Below are positions 26,009 to 35,636 of a stretch of 40,023 nt of DNA, one piece after another. Made by a program: the position numbers and the translations under genes. Origin of the DNA: Prochlorococcus sp. AG-449-P16. Lineage in GTDB: Bacteria; Cyanobacteriota; Cyanobacteriia; PCC-6307; Cyanobiaceae. The notes under the pieces were generated by a model, which did not search any database, was not told the DNA's origin, and worked only from the letters and a program-made list of their open reading frames with translations. The stretch is taken from NCBI GenBank assembly GCA_003212175.1, contig QCQN01000007.1, positions 1-40,023 of the forward strand, in the 5' to 3' direction. Every line of letters starts with the position of its first letter. Position 1 is the stretch's first letter.

Positions 26009-27370
26009 TTATGATTGGTACTTTTTCAAAAAACCATGATTAAAAATAAAAGCTATTATGAGAATTAAAAAAGTAAAAGCGGCACAAATTTCTGTCCAAT
26101 AATCAAGGCCTATTTTTGAAATCAAAATTGGAGCTAAAACAGTAAATAATCCTCCCGAAAGAATTAACTGGGCAAAAAGCTGTTTTGATGTAAAAATTGG
26201 TAATGTTTTGGAAATATTTTTTGGATCTGCTAATCTCAAGAGAAGCAAACCTGAAGCAACTACACCAGTAGAGTTGCCAAATTCTATTAAACTTTTTTCA
26301 AACCAGTAATCGTCAAATATAAAGTAAGCAAAATATGCAATACAAATTAAATTCCAAAATAAACCAAAAACAGTAAAAACTAAAATAATTTTCCAATTAG
26401 CCAAAACAACATCAATATCTAAACTCGCCATAGCCGTAAAAATTAATAAATCAGTAGATAAAATACCAATTTCTCTTTGCAATATATTTGAAATAAATTT
26501 TGTATTTTTGGTTTTTTCTAAGATATATCTAATAAGAAGTGAACCAATAAGAATTAAAGGGAATACTGGAAGTGAAAAGATTATTTCTTTGGAAAAGTCA
26601 CTGAAAGAATTAGCAATGTATCTTAAAAGTTTAAGTAACAAGACTCCAAAAGAAATAGCCAAACCAGAAAATCCAAGATTTACTATCAAAATTCTTAGAT
26701 CTGCAAAGATACCTATTTTCGTATTCGAATTTAAATAATCTTTTGTTTCAATAATTTCCTTAGTATCAGAAAGCCCTAAAGTTCTTCCAAGGAAAATAAA
26801 TAAGCTTCCTAATATAGAAGATGACAAAAGGCCCATAGTTGCCATTGCAAAGCCGAGATCTAAGCCATCTGAGAATCCTAGCCTTCTAAAAGTCTCCCCA
26901 ATGATAGATGCAGCCCCATGCCCCCCTTCAAAACCAACTTCTATTAAACAACCCATTAATGGATTGGTTTCGATTGATGGTGATAATAAGTATTTAACTA
27001 CTAAGCCACCAACAAAAAATTGACCAAAGCCTAGAGAAAGAGCGAGAAAAAATTGATTGACAATGGGTCTTACTAAACCATTTATGTTAGGTATCGGTCT
27101 GCCCATCATTAAAGTCGCAAAAACTAACGATAAAAGAGGAGTTGGGAAATTACTCCAAACATTTGTAGTTTCTTTAGGCAAAATATGAATTACTCCAAAT
27201 GGACCTATTGATATACCTACAATTCCAGAGATAACAGCTATAGGCAATCCAAACCTCTCAAGTTGAATAGCCAAATTTAATCTTTTCCCAAAAATCAATA
27301 AAAAAAATATCGTTAAAAATCCAAAAAGACTTATTAATAGAGAATTTGAAAAAATATTCAATGAACTCAA
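26009..27370 (-). CDS. Sodium/glutamate symporter-like transporter (GltS family)
   Basis: A 453-residue inner-membrane protein with about 12 hydrophobic segments and the GltS-type inverted repeat layout. The re-entrant loop reads EVGFEGGHGAASIIG (near residues 143-157), where true GltS proteins have a similar glycine/histidine-rich loop, and an equivalent FGNSTGVVASG loop appears in the second half. It probably moves an acidic amino acid with sodium. The start is TTG 27370. It lies downstream of the antenna gene but behind a strong terminator, so it is likely transcribed separately. Confidence 0.75.
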   Translation of the reverse strand: MSSLNIFSNSLLISLFGFLTIFFLLIFGKRLNLAIQLERFGLPIAVISGIVGISIGPFGVIHILPKETTNVWSNFPTPLLSLVFATLMMGRPIPNINGLVRPIVNQFFLALSLGFGQFFVGGLVVKYLLSPSIETNPLMGCLIEVGFEGGHGAASIIGETFRRLGFSDGLDLGFAMATMGLLSSSILGSLFIFLGRTLGLSDTKEIIETKDYLNSNTKIGIFADLRILIVNLGFSGLAISFGVLLLKLLRYIANSFSDFSKEIIFSLPVFPLILIGSLLIRYILEKTKNTKFISNILQREIGILSTDLLIFTAMASLDIDVVLANWKIILVFTVFGLFWNLICIAYFAYFIFDDYWFEKSLIEFGNSTGVVASGLLLLRLADPKNISKTLPIFTSKQLFAQLILSGGLFTVLAPILISKIGLDYWTEICAAFTFLILIIAFIFNHGFLKKYQS

Positions 27371-27419
27371 AACCTATTACCCTATAAATCTAAATTAATT
27401 AAGAATTTATTTCAAATAA

Positions 27420-27447
27420 AAAAGGCTCCATAAAACTGGAGCCTTTT
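27420..27447 (-). terminator. Intrinsic terminator of the antenna gene
   Basis: The arms AAAAGGCTCCA (27420-27430) and TGGAGCCTTTT (27437-27447) are perfect complements over 11 bases with a six-base loop. On the minus strand a run of T follows the second arm. It lies 24 bases after the stop of the antenna gene, and the same hairpin could work in both directions. It is the only clear intrinsic terminator I see. Confidence 0.9.
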
Positions 27448-27471
27448 AATATTTGTAATGTAATTAAAGAT

Positions 27472-28530
27472 TTAATCTTTAAGAGTGACTGTCGCACTAT
27501 CAATATTACTGATAGCATTAGTAACTCTCTTGAAGTCAAAACCTAGAGCTCTTAAAGCATGCCATAGGTGACCCTGAATAAAGAAGAAACCAAAATAGTA
27601 ATGAACATTTGCTAACCATGCCCTTGATGTGTACTCACCATCAGGAAGATCAACAGTATCAATCCAATAAGGAGAAATACTAAACTTAAGTTCTAATGGC
27701 TCACCAAAGAATTCAGTAGGATAAACTGTAGTATTAGCAGCACTCCAGAAGGCAGCAATAATAGCCATCCAACCTATGCCCGCTAATGACCATGAGAGAA
27801 CAGCTTCCGCTGAAAGAAGACCTTTACCTTTGAATTTAGTATATTCTCCAACTTGCTTAGTAGCAATGTGCCAAGCTCCACCTGTTATTTCAACAAAAGC
27901 GAGGAAGGCATGACCACCCATTACTTCTTCAAGACTATCAATAGTCAAAAAGTCAGTTTGATGATTCCAGATTTTGGCTAAGTTTAATTCATACTCAACT
28001 TGCCTTACGGAACCGATAGCTGGATCATAAATTCCGTGAACTCGAGCCCATTCTACGAACGCAATAACTGCAAATCCAAGAATTATTAAATGATGGCCAA
28101 GTATAAATGTCAATTTGTCTGGGTTGTCCCATTCAATGTTGAATTTTCTAGCTCTTGCAACATCAGAATCTTCTAAATTTCCAGGAAGAAGTAAAGAATG
28201 TAAAAGTCCGCCGGCTGCTAAAACCATAGAAGAAACTAAGTGAACTATTGCTATAGCAAGTACAGGTTTAGTATCTCCCATGGCAACGCCATTTGCATCA
28301 AACCCTATTCCAAGAGTTGCTAAATGAGGAAGAACGATTAGAGGTTGATGTCCCATGGGAACACTAGGGTCAAATCGTGAAAGTTCAAAAAGGGTGAATG
28401 CACCCGCCCAAAAAACAATTAATCCTGCATGTGCTACATGAGCAGCGATGAATTTTCCTGAGCGATTTGCTACACCTGAATTACCAGCCCACCATCCGTA
28501 GGTAGTATCTGGATTGCCGTAGGTTTGCAT
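27472..28530 (-). CDS. pcbA: Divinyl chlorophyll a/b-binding light-harvesting protein, Pcb family
   Basis: The major antenna of Prochlorococcus, which replaces phycobilisomes and surrounds photosystem II. The 352 residues form the six-helix CP43/IsiA-like fold, with chlorophyll-ligand histidines in pairs at helix ends ([97 protein letters not shown]). It lacks the large lumenal loop of CP43. The short, simple C-terminus is normal. It starts at ATG 28530 with a 283-base gap upstream, and ends at a strong terminator, so it is a single-gene transcript. Expression should be high. High-light strains usually carry one such gene. Confidence 0.95.
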   Translation of the reverse strand: MQTYGNPDTTYGWWAGNSGVANRSGKFIAAHVAHAGLIVFWAGAFTLFELSRFDPSVPMGHQPLIVLPHLATLGIGFDANGVAMGDTKPVLAIAIVHLVSSMVLAAGGLLHSLLLPGNLEDSDVARARKFNIEWDNPDKLTFILGHHLIILGFAVIAFVEWARVHGIYDPAIGSVRQVEYELNLAKIWNHQTDFLTIDSLEEVMGGHAFLAFVEITGGAWHIATKQVGEYTKFKGKGLLSAEAVLSWSLAGIGWMAIIAAFWSAANTTVYPTEFFGEPLELKFSISPYWIDTVDLPDGEYTSRAWLANVHYYFGFFFIQGHLWHALRALGFDFKRVTNAISNIDSATVTLKD

Positions 28531-28600
28531 TTAGGAATTGATTAGCTTAAACGTTTTGAGAATACTTTATATTTCAGCAAAGAGTTGAATTCACAACAAA

Positions 28601-28627
28601 ATTGTAAAGGTTATTAATCCTATTCAA
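28601..28627 (-). promoter_or_regulatory. Candidate promoter of the antenna gene
   Basis: On the minus strand TTGAAT (28627-28622) and TACAAT (28606-28601) are separated by 15 bases, slightly short of the ideal. They would start a message with about 63 untranslated bases before the ATG at 28530. The rest of the 283-base gap (28531-28813) is AT-rich with no other feature I can support. Confidence 0.25.
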
Positions 28628-28813
28628 GTAAAACTAAATATCTTAAAAATAAGAACATCGCCAAAGATAGTAGATTAAAACTGAAAATTTATTATGTATA
28701 AGGGATATTTAAACGAAAACTAAAATATTTATAAATTTGAAGATTATTAATAAATTTCTTTTTGCTGACATTAGTTATCTTTTTTTTCATAAAACTATGT
28801 TATTTCTTGCCAC

Positions 28814-29035
28814 ATGCTGAAACAATTATTAAAAAGGGGGTATGCTACTTTTTCTTTTATGAAAACTGCTCAGGAATCTTCTAGAAAATTTCTACTAGAA
28901 ATGAAATCTGAAGGTCATTACAAAAAGGCTGCAAAATCTTATAGAAAATCAGCACAATATACAAAAATGATTAACTTATATCCAACTTTACAAAATACAT
29001 TAATTGAATGTAGAGATGAAAATTTAATTGAATAG
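28814..29035 (+). CDS. Small basic protein, unknown
   Basis: A 73-residue protein, basic in its first two-thirds, with an amphipathic helix (KKAAKSYRKSAQYTKMINLY) and an acidic end. There is no signal peptide. A later ATG at residue 16 (MKTAQESS) could also be the start. It is divergent from the antenna gene and convergent with the next small gene, so it stands alone. Composition and codon use match its neighbours, which supports a real gene, but no family is recognised. Confidence 0.5.
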   Translation: MLKQLLKRGYATFSFMKTAQESSRKFLLEMKSEGHYKKAAKSYRKSAQYTKMINLYPTLQNTLIECRDENLIE

Positions 29036-29079
29036 CAATTGTGTAATATTTCACAAGTCAATCTTCAAAGGTTTCAAAA

Positions 29080-29313
29080 TCAGGCGGCAATACTATCTTC
29101 ATGTTCCAAATAAAGTTTTTCAATTACTTTTTTGCAGGTTATTTTATTAAAAAGAGCTTCTGGATTCCAGGGTTTTTTTTGCCCATAAGGTGAACTTTTC
29201 CAATGGATGCCAGGTTTTAAGAATCCATTCTCCCTTAAATAAAAAAGTTTCATCTCAGTTATTCCTAATTTTTTAGCTGTAATTTTAGAAGGGTTCCATA
29301 TATTCCCTAACAT
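29080..29313 (-). CDS. Small protein with a helix-turn-helix/excisionase-like region, unknown
   Basis: A 77-residue protein. Residues 10-50 (KITAKKLGITEMKLFYLREN, then GFLKPGIHWKS and NPEALFNK) have the order of a MerR/excisionase-type winged helix: a helix, a turn, a recognition helix, then a wing-like hairpin ending with a conserved tryptophan and N-P. It could bind DNA, as excisionase-like and phage-derived regulators do. There is no integrase or attachment site nearby. The start is ATG 29313. The call is by pattern only. Confidence 0.5.
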   Translation of the reverse strand: MLGNIWNPSKITAKKLGITEMKLFYLRENGFLKPGIHWKSSPYGQKKPWNPEALFNKITCKKVIEKLYLEHEDSIAA

Positions 29314-29452
29314 TGCATTCAGTAAATATTATTAATCCTTAATAACGTTTATTTTCTTATTTTGAAAGGGGTAAAATTTTTAAATAATTATTAAATATCA
29401 GAAAACTAAGTCTTATTAAGCAAAAATTGAATAAACAAAATAAATGTCAAAA

Positions 29453-29755
29453 TTAAGAAATATTAAATAAAGAATCCTGATTAATGAAAATTTTGCTTAC
29501 TCCCTCTTTACCTTTATTTGAAGATTTATATAATGTGTATTCATCAGTAATTGAATCAACTTTAGGAAGATTAACCCACCCTTTTTCCCAATTATTACTG
29601 TTTAAAAATTCCTCTTGGTTAATTTTCAGATTAATTTCAACATCAATAACAGAAACTAATAAAAAAACAATTTGATCTAATTCTCTGGCCTTATTTACAA
29701 GTACAAAATGTCTTAATCCATATATCGGTTTTTTAGAAGTCCAATAATTTCCCAT
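29453..29755 (-). CDS. Tryptophan-rich conserved protein (TIGR02450-like)
   Basis: A 100-residue protein. Its first 70 residues (YWTSKKPIYGLRHFVLVNKA, then LVSVIDVEINLKI and WEKGWVNLP) match the layout of the tryptophan-rich family TIGR02450 seen in cyanobacteria and plants: W-T-S, a proline-glycine turn, R-H-F, and a closing W-x-x-G-W. Function unknown. The family call is from memory of the pattern. It lies on the same strand as hisS, downstream of a small membrane protein, with 15 bases between them. Confidence 0.6.
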   Translation of the reverse strand: MGNYWTSKKPIYGLRHFVLVNKARELDQIVFLLVSVIDVEINLKINQEEFLNSNNWEKGWVNLPKVDSITDEYTLYKSSNKGKEGVSKIFINQDSLFNIS

Positions 29756-29770
29756 AAATACCTTAAAAAA

Positions 29771-30052
29771 TTAAGTTTTTTTGATTTTACCTTTAGATAT
29801 TTTTTTATATTCGTCTCTAATTTCTTCTAATAAAACTTTTCTTTTATTTAAGTAAGAGGTAGAATCTTCTTTTTGTTGGCAATATCTTTCCTTCTTACTT
29901 AAATTCATCCAGTTATTGAGATTACTCTTGCTAAAAGTTGTAATTTTTTTATTTCTATGAAATCTTTTTTTTAATTTCAAATTAAGTTGTTTTTTAAACC
30001 TAAAGTATATCAATAAAGAAATAAAAATAATCATAAATTTAAATGTATGCAC
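29771..30052 (-). CDS. Small basic membrane-anchored protein, unknown
   Basis: A 93-residue protein with one N-terminal membrane segment (FMIIFISLLIYF) and a strongly basic remainder (RFKKQLNLKLKKRFHRNKK). Its GTG start at 30052 is one base beyond the hisS stop (TAAAGTG), so it is likely translated by ribosomes finishing hisS; an ATG at 30034 is the alternative. The basic tail may contact RNA or the ribosome. No family recognised. Confidence 0.5.
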   Translation of the reverse strand: MHTFKFMIIFISLLIYFRFKKQLNLKLKKRFHRNKKITTFSKSNLNNWMNLSKKERYCQQKEDSTSYLNKRKVLLEEIRDEYKKISKGKIKKT

Positions 30053-30053
30053 T

Positions 30054-31328
30054 TTAAAGCAAATTATTTTGTATCCACTTCTCTAGTATGGATTCATTTT
30101 TAATAGAAATTGTTTCTTCTTTACTTTCAGAATTTACTTTATCAAATAACTTTATGACAAATTCTTTTTTATTTGCTTCATCATCACCAACAATAATAAT
30201 ACTTTTTGATTTTAATTTATTTGCCTTTTTAAATTGCTTAGAGAAACTGGCTCCAGTCAGGTCTAATTCAACTAATAAATCATATCGTCTTAATTTTCTG
30301 GATAATTCCAACGCCAATGGTTCTGCTTGTAAACCTTGGTTAATAATGTAAATGTCCGTTTTTCTACTTATTTCTAGTTCTTGTCCTGCTAATAAGATTA
30401 ATCTTTCTAATCCTATTGCAAAACCAATCGCAGGGATTTTTGGTCCGCCCATCTGTTCTATTAACCCATCATATCTCCCCCCACCGCAGACTGTTGCTTG
30501 TGATCCAAGAGAGCCACTTGTAATTTCAAATGCCGTATGAGTGTAATAATCTAAACCTCTCACTAAATTATAATTTTGAACAAAAGGTATTTTTAACATT
30601 GCTAGTTGTTTTTTTAGAGTTGAATATCTTTCAAGACTTTTTTCAGACAAAAAGTCTAATAATTTTGGCGCTTCTTTAAGGATTTCTCTGGTTTGAACAT
30701 TCTTTGAATCTAAAATTCTCAAAGGATTTTTATTGATTCTTTTCTGAGAATCTAAATCTAAAAAATTCTTATTAATTTCTAACCAATTTAAAAATGACTT
30801 TTGAAAATTAGACCTATCATCAATATCGCCTAGAGTATTAATCTCCAGATTAAGTTCTTTTATTCCTAATTTAGCTAAAATATCCCAAGCTAGAGTAATA
30901 ATTTCTATATCACTTCTTACAGATTGATAGCCAATAAACTCAACACCTAACTGATGAAATTGTCTCTGTCTACCAGCTTGAGGCCTTTCATATCTAAACA
31001 TGGGGCCCATATACCATAATTTCTGAGGAGGTTTAGATGATATTCCACTTTGTATTAAGGCCCTTGCTACAGAAGCAGTTCCTTCAGGTCTTAAAGTGCA
31101 GGACCTCTCCCCTCTATCTAAAAATGTGTACATTTCTTTAGCAACTACATCTGTGCCCTCTCCGATACCTCTTATAAACAATTCAGTCATCTCCAAAATT
31201 GGAGTTCTTATCTCTTTAATAGAAGCCCTTGAAAGCTGTTCCACTAAAATTTTTTCAACATTTTGCCACTTCACTAATTGTTCAGGTAAGAGGTCTACAG
31301 TTCCTCTTAGATTTTTAAAGTTATTCAA
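30054..31328 (-). CDS. hisS: Histidyl-tRNA synthetase
   Basis: This class II synthetase charges tRNA-His in the cytoplasm. The 424 residues contain the class II motif 2 ([21 protein letters not shown]), the HisRS-specific [14 protein letters not shown], motif 3 ([13 protein letters not shown]) and the C-terminal anticodon-binding domain ([21 protein letters not shown]). The start is TTG 31328, giving the usual N-terminus [16 protein letters not shown]; there is no ATG before it. It heads a short minus-strand unit with the small membrane gene one base behind, and is divergent from the DUF3721 protein. Confidence 0.95.
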   Translation of the reverse strand: MNNFKNLRGTVDLLPEQLVKWQNVEKILVEQLSRASIKEIRTPILEMTELFIRGIGEGTDVVAKEMYTFLDRGERSCTLRPEGTASVARALIQSGISSKPPQKLWYMGPMFRYERPQAGRQRQFHQLGVEFIGYQSVRSDIEIITLAWDILAKLGIKELNLEINTLGDIDDRSNFQKSFLNWLEINKNFLDLDSQKRINKNPLRILDSKNVQTREILKEAPKLLDFLSEKSLERYSTLKKQLAMLKIPFVQNYNLVRGLDYYTHTAFEITSGSLGSQATVCGGGRYDGLIEQMGGPKIPAIGFAIGLERLILLAGQELEISRKTDIYIINQGLQAEPLALELSRKLRRYDLLVELDLTGASFSKQFKKANKLKSKSIIIVGDDEANKKEFVIKLFDKVNSESKEETISIKNESILEKWIQNNLL

Positions 31329-31427
31329 GGTTCAGATTAATAATTAAAAATTTTTTAATTTAAATAGAAATTAAATTTTGCTTGGAAGTTCTGTGTGATA
31401 ATTTTAATTTAACATCTCTACAAATAC

Positions 31428-31859
31428 TTGGAAATTAAAAACATTAAAACCAATCAGCATTGTGGAACTCAACCAAAAAAATTTGCTTTTGGAATAGCCC
31501 CACTGGGTATTGTCTCAATAGGGATTGTTCCGATGGGAGTTGTAAGTATTGGAATAGTTCCAATGGGGGTATTTTCTTTTGGGGCAGTAGCAATGGGAAT
31601 TATAAACTTGTCTGTAGTTGGTATGGGAATTATCTCTGCTGGGATTACGACTATGGGAGTATGGGAATATTCCCCTAAATCTCAAACTCATAACCACCAT
31701 AGTCATTCCCAAAAAGCATTCAAAATTAATAAAGGGAATAAAAATATGATTTCGGATCTTTTTGATACCAGAGAAGATGCTGAAAAAGCTTCCTTAAAAT
31801 ACGGATGTGATGGGGCACATAAAATGGGTGATAAATGGATGCCATGTAATAAGCATTAA
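31428..31859 (+). CDS. Glycine-pentad repeat protein with His cluster and DUF3721-like C-terminus
   Basis: A 143-residue protein. From residue 22 to 77, glycine occurs every fifth position in 11 of 12 places (G22, 27, 32, 37, 42, 47, 52, 57, 67, 72, 77; Ser at 62), each followed by hydrophobic residues (GIVPM, GVVSI, GVFSF and so on). This is a hydrophobic pentad solenoid or membrane repeat unlike the usual A(N/D)Lxx type. A histidine cluster (THNHHSHS, 87-94) follows, then a C-terminal domain (FDTREDAEKASLKYGCDGAH and MGDKWMPCNKH) matching the cyanobacterial DUF3721 pattern with Cys127 and Cys140. Metal binding is plausible. The start is TTG 31428, forced by an upstream TAA. Function unknown. 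Confidence 0.75.
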   Translation: MEIKNIKTNQHCGTQPKKFAFGIAPLGIVSIGIVPMGVVSIGIVPMGVFSFGAVAMGIINLSVVGMGIISAGITTMGVWEYSPKSQTHNHHSHSQKAFKINKGNKNMISDLFDTREDAEKASLKYGCDGAHKMGDKWMPCNKH

Positions 31860-31881
31860 ATATTTTCAGTACTTGAAAAAT

Positions 31882-32793
31882 TTACAAAATATCATGGATG
31901 ATCTCAACATTAAAATCAAGTTTAGTGGCTTGTTCTTTCGTTAATTTTTTTGACCATGCACCTTCCAAAGGAAAATTCCACCTAAACCCAGCATTCTTGG
32001 CTAACGATCTATCTTCATAATTTACTAATGCCTTATATAAAAAACGAGGTTCAGAGGCCTTAAAAAGAAGATCCTCCAAATTCTCACATTTTTTAAATAC
32101 TTCTGATAGGTAAAAACAATCTGATAAGGCTCTGTGTAAATTCCAAACAGGTATTGAAAAAGCTAAAGCAAGATCAGTGACAGAAGGCCTGTTTTTTAAT
32201 GATTTTTGGAAAGACCAATCAATATCTTCTAAACTACAAATCCATTTTTTATCAATTTTAGGCAATCTTCCTTTCCCAAACCATTTCCTATCAAACTCAA
32301 CGTTATGAGCCACTATTAAATCAGAGTTTTCCACAAGTTTTAAAAAGAAATTCAATCCTTCTTCCCATGGTTGTTCAATATTCGTAACATCTGCAGATAT
32401 TTTATTAACAAATTCCGCTTCATTTGTAGTAACTGGTAATAAGAACGAAACTTGTGAGAGGACAGATTTGGAAGGTATATGAAACAAAATACAACCTATC
32501 TCAATAACTTTATCTTTATTTTCATCTAAGCCTGTAGTTTCAGTATCAAGAATTAAAATTTTCTCTATTTTCTTTTTTTGATTATCAAAAGCATACTCTC
32601 CTCTTGATTTATTACTAATTTTAGAATCTTCATTGTTAAAACCTTTATTAAATGAATTACTATCAATTTCATTTTTGAGAAAGTCCAGTTGATTTAATCC
32701 TTTTTTATTAAGTTCCACACTTTTTAAAAAACTTTCTCTTATCTTGACGCAATTAAGAAATTTTTCTTTTAAATTGATATTAATTAAAAACAT
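31882..32793 (-). CDS. DEDDh exonuclease, DnaQ-like
   Basis: A 303-residue protein with a proofreading-type 3'-5' exonuclease domain in residues about 78-235. The catalytic residues are visible: Asp83/Glu85 (LDTETTGLD), the HNVEFDRKW block with Asp, and the H-x-x-x-x-D pair HRALSDC near 215. The first 75 residues are an unassigned charged region, and the last 60 form a small domain (DRSLAKNAGFRWNF). The ATG at 32793 is preferred; a TTG two codons earlier is possible. It probably trims nucleic acid ends; whether it serves DNA polymerase III or RNA turnover is not shown. Convergent with the DUF3721 gene. Confidence 0.82.
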   Translation of the reverse strand: MFLININLKEKFLNCVKIRESFLKSVELNKKGLNQLDFLKNEIDSNSFNKGFNNEDSKISNKSRGEYAFDNQKKKIEKILILDTETTGLDENKDKVIEIGCILFHIPSKSVLSQVSFLLPVTTNEAEFVNKISADVTNIEQPWEEGLNFFLKLVENSDLIVAHNVEFDRKWFGKGRLPKIDKKWICSLEDIDWSFQKSLKNRPSVTDLALAFSIPVWNLHRALSDCFYLSEVFKKCENLEDLLFKASEPRFLYKALVNYEDRSLAKNAGFRWNFPLEGAWSKKLTKEQATKLDFNVEIIHDIL

Positions 32794-32843
32794 TTGCAAA
32801 ACTTTTAAATATATTCTCTGAAAATTTGGAATAAACTTGAGAG

Positions 32844-33566
32844 ATGACTTTCACAAAATATCAACTTAATAATTATTGCTATTGGCCATCAAATCCTAAA
32901 AAAATAATTGAATTTATAGGTGGGAGTTATCTTGCATCTAAACCTGACATTACATATAAAAGATTTATAGAAGGCCTTATTAAAAAAAACTATGCTGTGC
33001 ATGCTTTTCAATATACTCCTCAATTTGATCATCAGGAACTTTCAATTAAAGCATGGAAAAGTTTTAAAAGTTGCCGAATATCATTATCAAATAGGTTAGG
33101 GAAACCGCTCTCTTCAATAAGAATTGGGCATAGTCTTGGTTGCAAACTGCATCTAATTTCTCCTGATGGAGGAAGAAACTGCGAAAAATTTATTTCAATA
33201 AGTTTCAATAATTTCAGCGCAGGCAAGTCAATTCCATTACTAAAAAAAATATCTCAAAAATTAGAATTCAATAGTGAATTTAGTCCTAGCCCAGGAAAAA
33301 CTTTGAAAATAATAGAAAATACTTACAGTCAAAAAAATAACTTTTTAATAAAGTTCAAATCTGATGAATTAGATCAAACAAATAGTTTGCTTGCATGTCT
33401 TAAATCAAGAAAAGAAGATAACACAGAGGGGATAGTGTTAAAAGGAACACATACTATTATTGCAAGCGCAGGACTAAGAGAAAATTTTTTGGGAGATTGG
33501 GCAGATGATATTTTTAAAAGAAAAACTATTAATATGATTTCTGATTTAATTGATAAAACAAGTTAA
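32844..33566 (+). CDS. DUF1350 family alpha/beta-hydrolase-like protein
   Basis: A 240-residue protein with an alpha/beta-hydrolase layout. The nucleophile elbow is GHSLGC with Ser97, and the first strand and loop ([20 protein letters not shown]) are characteristic of the cyanobacterial/plant DUF1350 family. A later histidine (GTHTIIAS, near 215) is a candidate catalytic His. The family's role is not settled. It starts at ATG 32844, divergent from the exonuclease gene across 50 bases, and its stop overlaps the acs stop by four bases. Confidence 0.8.
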   Translation: MTFTKYQLNNYCYWPSNPKKIIEFIGGSYLASKPDITYKRFIEGLIKKNYAVHAFQYTPQFDHQELSIKAWKSFKSCRISLSNRLGKPLSSIRIGHSLGCKLHLISPDGGRNCEKFISISFNNFSAGKSIPLLKKISQKLEFNSEFSPSPGKTLKIIENTYSQKNNFLIKFKSDELDQTNSLLACLKSRKEDNTEGIVLKGTHTIIASAGLRENFLGDWADDIFKRKTINMISDLIDKTS

Positions 33567-35545
33567 GAGCTTTCCTTCAATTTTTCTAAAACAGAACTAT
33601 CTTCAAGAGTGCTAATATCTCCTGTTATTCTTTCTCCAGCGGCTATTGATCTAAGAATTCTCCTCATTATTTTTCCACTTCGTGTTTTAGGAAGAGAATC
33701 AGAAATAATTATTTTTTCAGGCCTCGCAATGATTCCAATTTCACTAACAACATGTTTCTTTAATCTCTCAGCTAATTCCAAACTAGTTTTTACATCTTTT
33801 TCTAAAGATACAAAAGCGACTATGGCTTCACCTTTTAAATCATCTTTTTTACCAACAACAGCTGCTTCCGCAACTGATTCATGACTTACTAAAGCAGACT
33901 CTATCTCCATTGTGCCCAATCTATGACCTGAAACACTTATAACATCATCAACTCTTCCCATAATCCAGATATATCCGTCTTTATCAATACGCGCGCCATC
34001 TCCGGCGAAATAAACATTCTTTTCCCCTTGGAAGGAAATATGTTCCCAATAACTCTTAATATACCTTTCAGAGTTACCATGAATTGTTCGCATCATTCCA
34101 GGCCAAGGTTTTTTTATTATTAAAAAACCTCCCTCATTCTCTTTTACCTTTTTCCCATTTTTGTCTACAACTTCAACCTCAATGCCTGGCAAAGGAAAAG
34201 TTGCTGATCCTGGTTTTGTGGCAATAGCCCCCGGTAAAGGACTAATCATCACACCTCCTGTCTCAGTCTGCCACCAGGTATCAACGATAGGACATTTATT
34301 TTTTCCAATGACATCCCTGTACCACATCCATGCTTCCGGATTAATCGGTTCTCCAACTGTACCCAATAGTCTAAGACTATCTAGATCATACTTGTCAGGT
34401 ATTTCACGTCCTGACTTCATGAACGATCTAATCGCAGTAGGGGCCGTGTAGAAAATTGAAACCTTATACTTTTGAATAATTTCCCAAAAAGCTCCTAAAT
34501 TTGATGGTCTTGGAACTCCCTCATACATTATTGTTGTAGCTCCATTTGATAAAGGGCCATAAACTATGTAGCTATGTCCAGTAATCCAACCAACGTCTGC
34601 AGTACACCAATATATGTCATCAATTTTAATATCAAAAATCCATTTGAATGTTAAGTGTGACCAGAGATTATAACCACCTGTAGTATGGACAACTCCTTTT
34701 GGTTTTCCAGTTGATCCCGATGTATATAATATGAAAAGCCTATCTTCGCTATTCATAATTTCTGGCTCACACCAATCTTTTTGGTTTTTTACTATTTCGT
34801 GCCACCAATAATCCCTATTTTTTAGCATTGAAATATTTTTTTTTGTTCTCTGTACCACAATTACTTTTTCAACAATTTTACTCGCTCCGTTTTCAATTGC
34901 AGCATCAACAGCATTTTTAAGCTCAATAACCTTATCTTTTCTAAAGCCGCCATCAGCTGTTATGACAAACTTTGCACTTCCATCAATTAATCTATCTTTT
35001 AAAGCTTCTGACGAAAAGCCACCAAAAACCACTGAATGTGGCGCTCCTATTCTCGCACAAGCCAACATAGCAAACATTGCTTCAGGAATCATTGGCATAT
35101 AGATACAAACTAAATCGCCTTTTTTAACTCCTATTTCTTTTAACGCGTTCGCAGTTTTACAAACTTCTTTGAGGAGCTCATTATAAGTAAATTTTCTGCT
35201 ATCTCCTGGCTCTCCCTCCCAGATAAGGGCTGTTTTTTTTCCTAGACCATTCTTAATATGTCTATCTATACAATTATATGTAATATTTAATTTACCTTCT
35301 TTGAACCATTTAAAAAAAGGGGCATTTTCGCTATCTAAAACTGTTTCAAAAGGCTCAAACCAGTCTATCTCTGACTTTGCAAAAGATTCCCAAAAGTGAG
35401 CCGGATTTTTTAAAGCTTGTTTTTTTAAACTATGATATTGTTCAAAAGACCGAATATTAGAGTTATCGGCAAAATTTTTTGAAGGATGAAAGATTCTATT
35501 TTCTTCGAGGATATTGTTTATTGAATTTCTTTTATCTAGTGACAT
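33563..35545 (-). CDS. acs: Acetyl-CoA synthetase
   Basis: This cytoplasmic enzyme activates acetate with ATP and CoA to acetyl-CoA, giving AMP and PPi. The 660 residues are full length. Motif A3 ([11 protein letters not shown]) is at 274-284, followed by the hinge and C-terminal block [20 protein letters not shown] and the acetylation-site lysine Lys625 in RSGKIMRR, all typical. The N-terminal ACS extension ([20 protein letters not shown]) is present. It lies 91 bases after the polyprenyl diphosphate synthase on the same strand, so it may have its own promoter. The enzyme fits acetate uptake or recycling in a phototroph. Confidence 0.95.
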   Translation of the reverse strand: MSLDKRNSINNILEENRIFHPSKNFADNSNIRSFEQYHSLKKQALKNPAHFWESFAKSEIDWFEPFETVLDSENAPFFKWFKEGKLNITYNCIDRHIKNGLGKKTALIWEGEPGDSRKFTYNELLKEVCKTANALKEIGVKKGDLVCIYMPMIPEAMFAMLACARIGAPHSVVFGGFSSEALKDRLIDGSAKFVITADGGFRKDKVIELKNAVDAAIENGASKIVEKVIVVQRTKKNISMLKNRDYWWHEIVKNQKDWCEPEIMNSEDRLFILYTSGSTGKPKGVVHTTGGYNLWSHLTFKWIFDIKIDDIYWCTADVGWITGHSYIVYGPLSNGATTIMYEGVPRPSNLGAFWEIIQKYKVSIFYTAPTAIRSFMKSGREIPDKYDLDSLRLLGTVGEPINPEAWMWYRDVIGKNKCPIVDTWWQTETGGVMISPLPGAIATKPGSATFPLPGIEVEVVDKNGKKVKENEGGFLIIKKPWPGMMRTIHGNSERYIKSYWEHISFQGEKNVYFAGDGARIDKDGYIWIMGRVDDVISVSGHRLGTMEIESALVSHESVAEAAVVGKKDDLKGEAIVAFVSLEKDVKTSLELAERLKKHVVSEIGIIARPEKIIISDSLPKTRSGKIMRRILRSIAAGERITGDISTLEDSSVLEKLKESS

Positions 35546-35636
35546 TAAAGGGAACTAAAATAAATTTAGGCTAAATCATTATAAATTCCAATAATACTAA
35601 AACAAATATAATCAACAAAAATTTATCTATTGAAAA

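Noticed and set aside
31490..31660. The DNA repeats under the glycine pentads as a CRISPR or mobile repeat
   Set aside because: They follow the codon frame of a protein repeat and have no spacers or regular identical units.
34161..34451. A 96-codon plus-strand frame inside acs
   Set aside because: It is the antisense shadow of conserved acetyl-CoA synthetase motifs.
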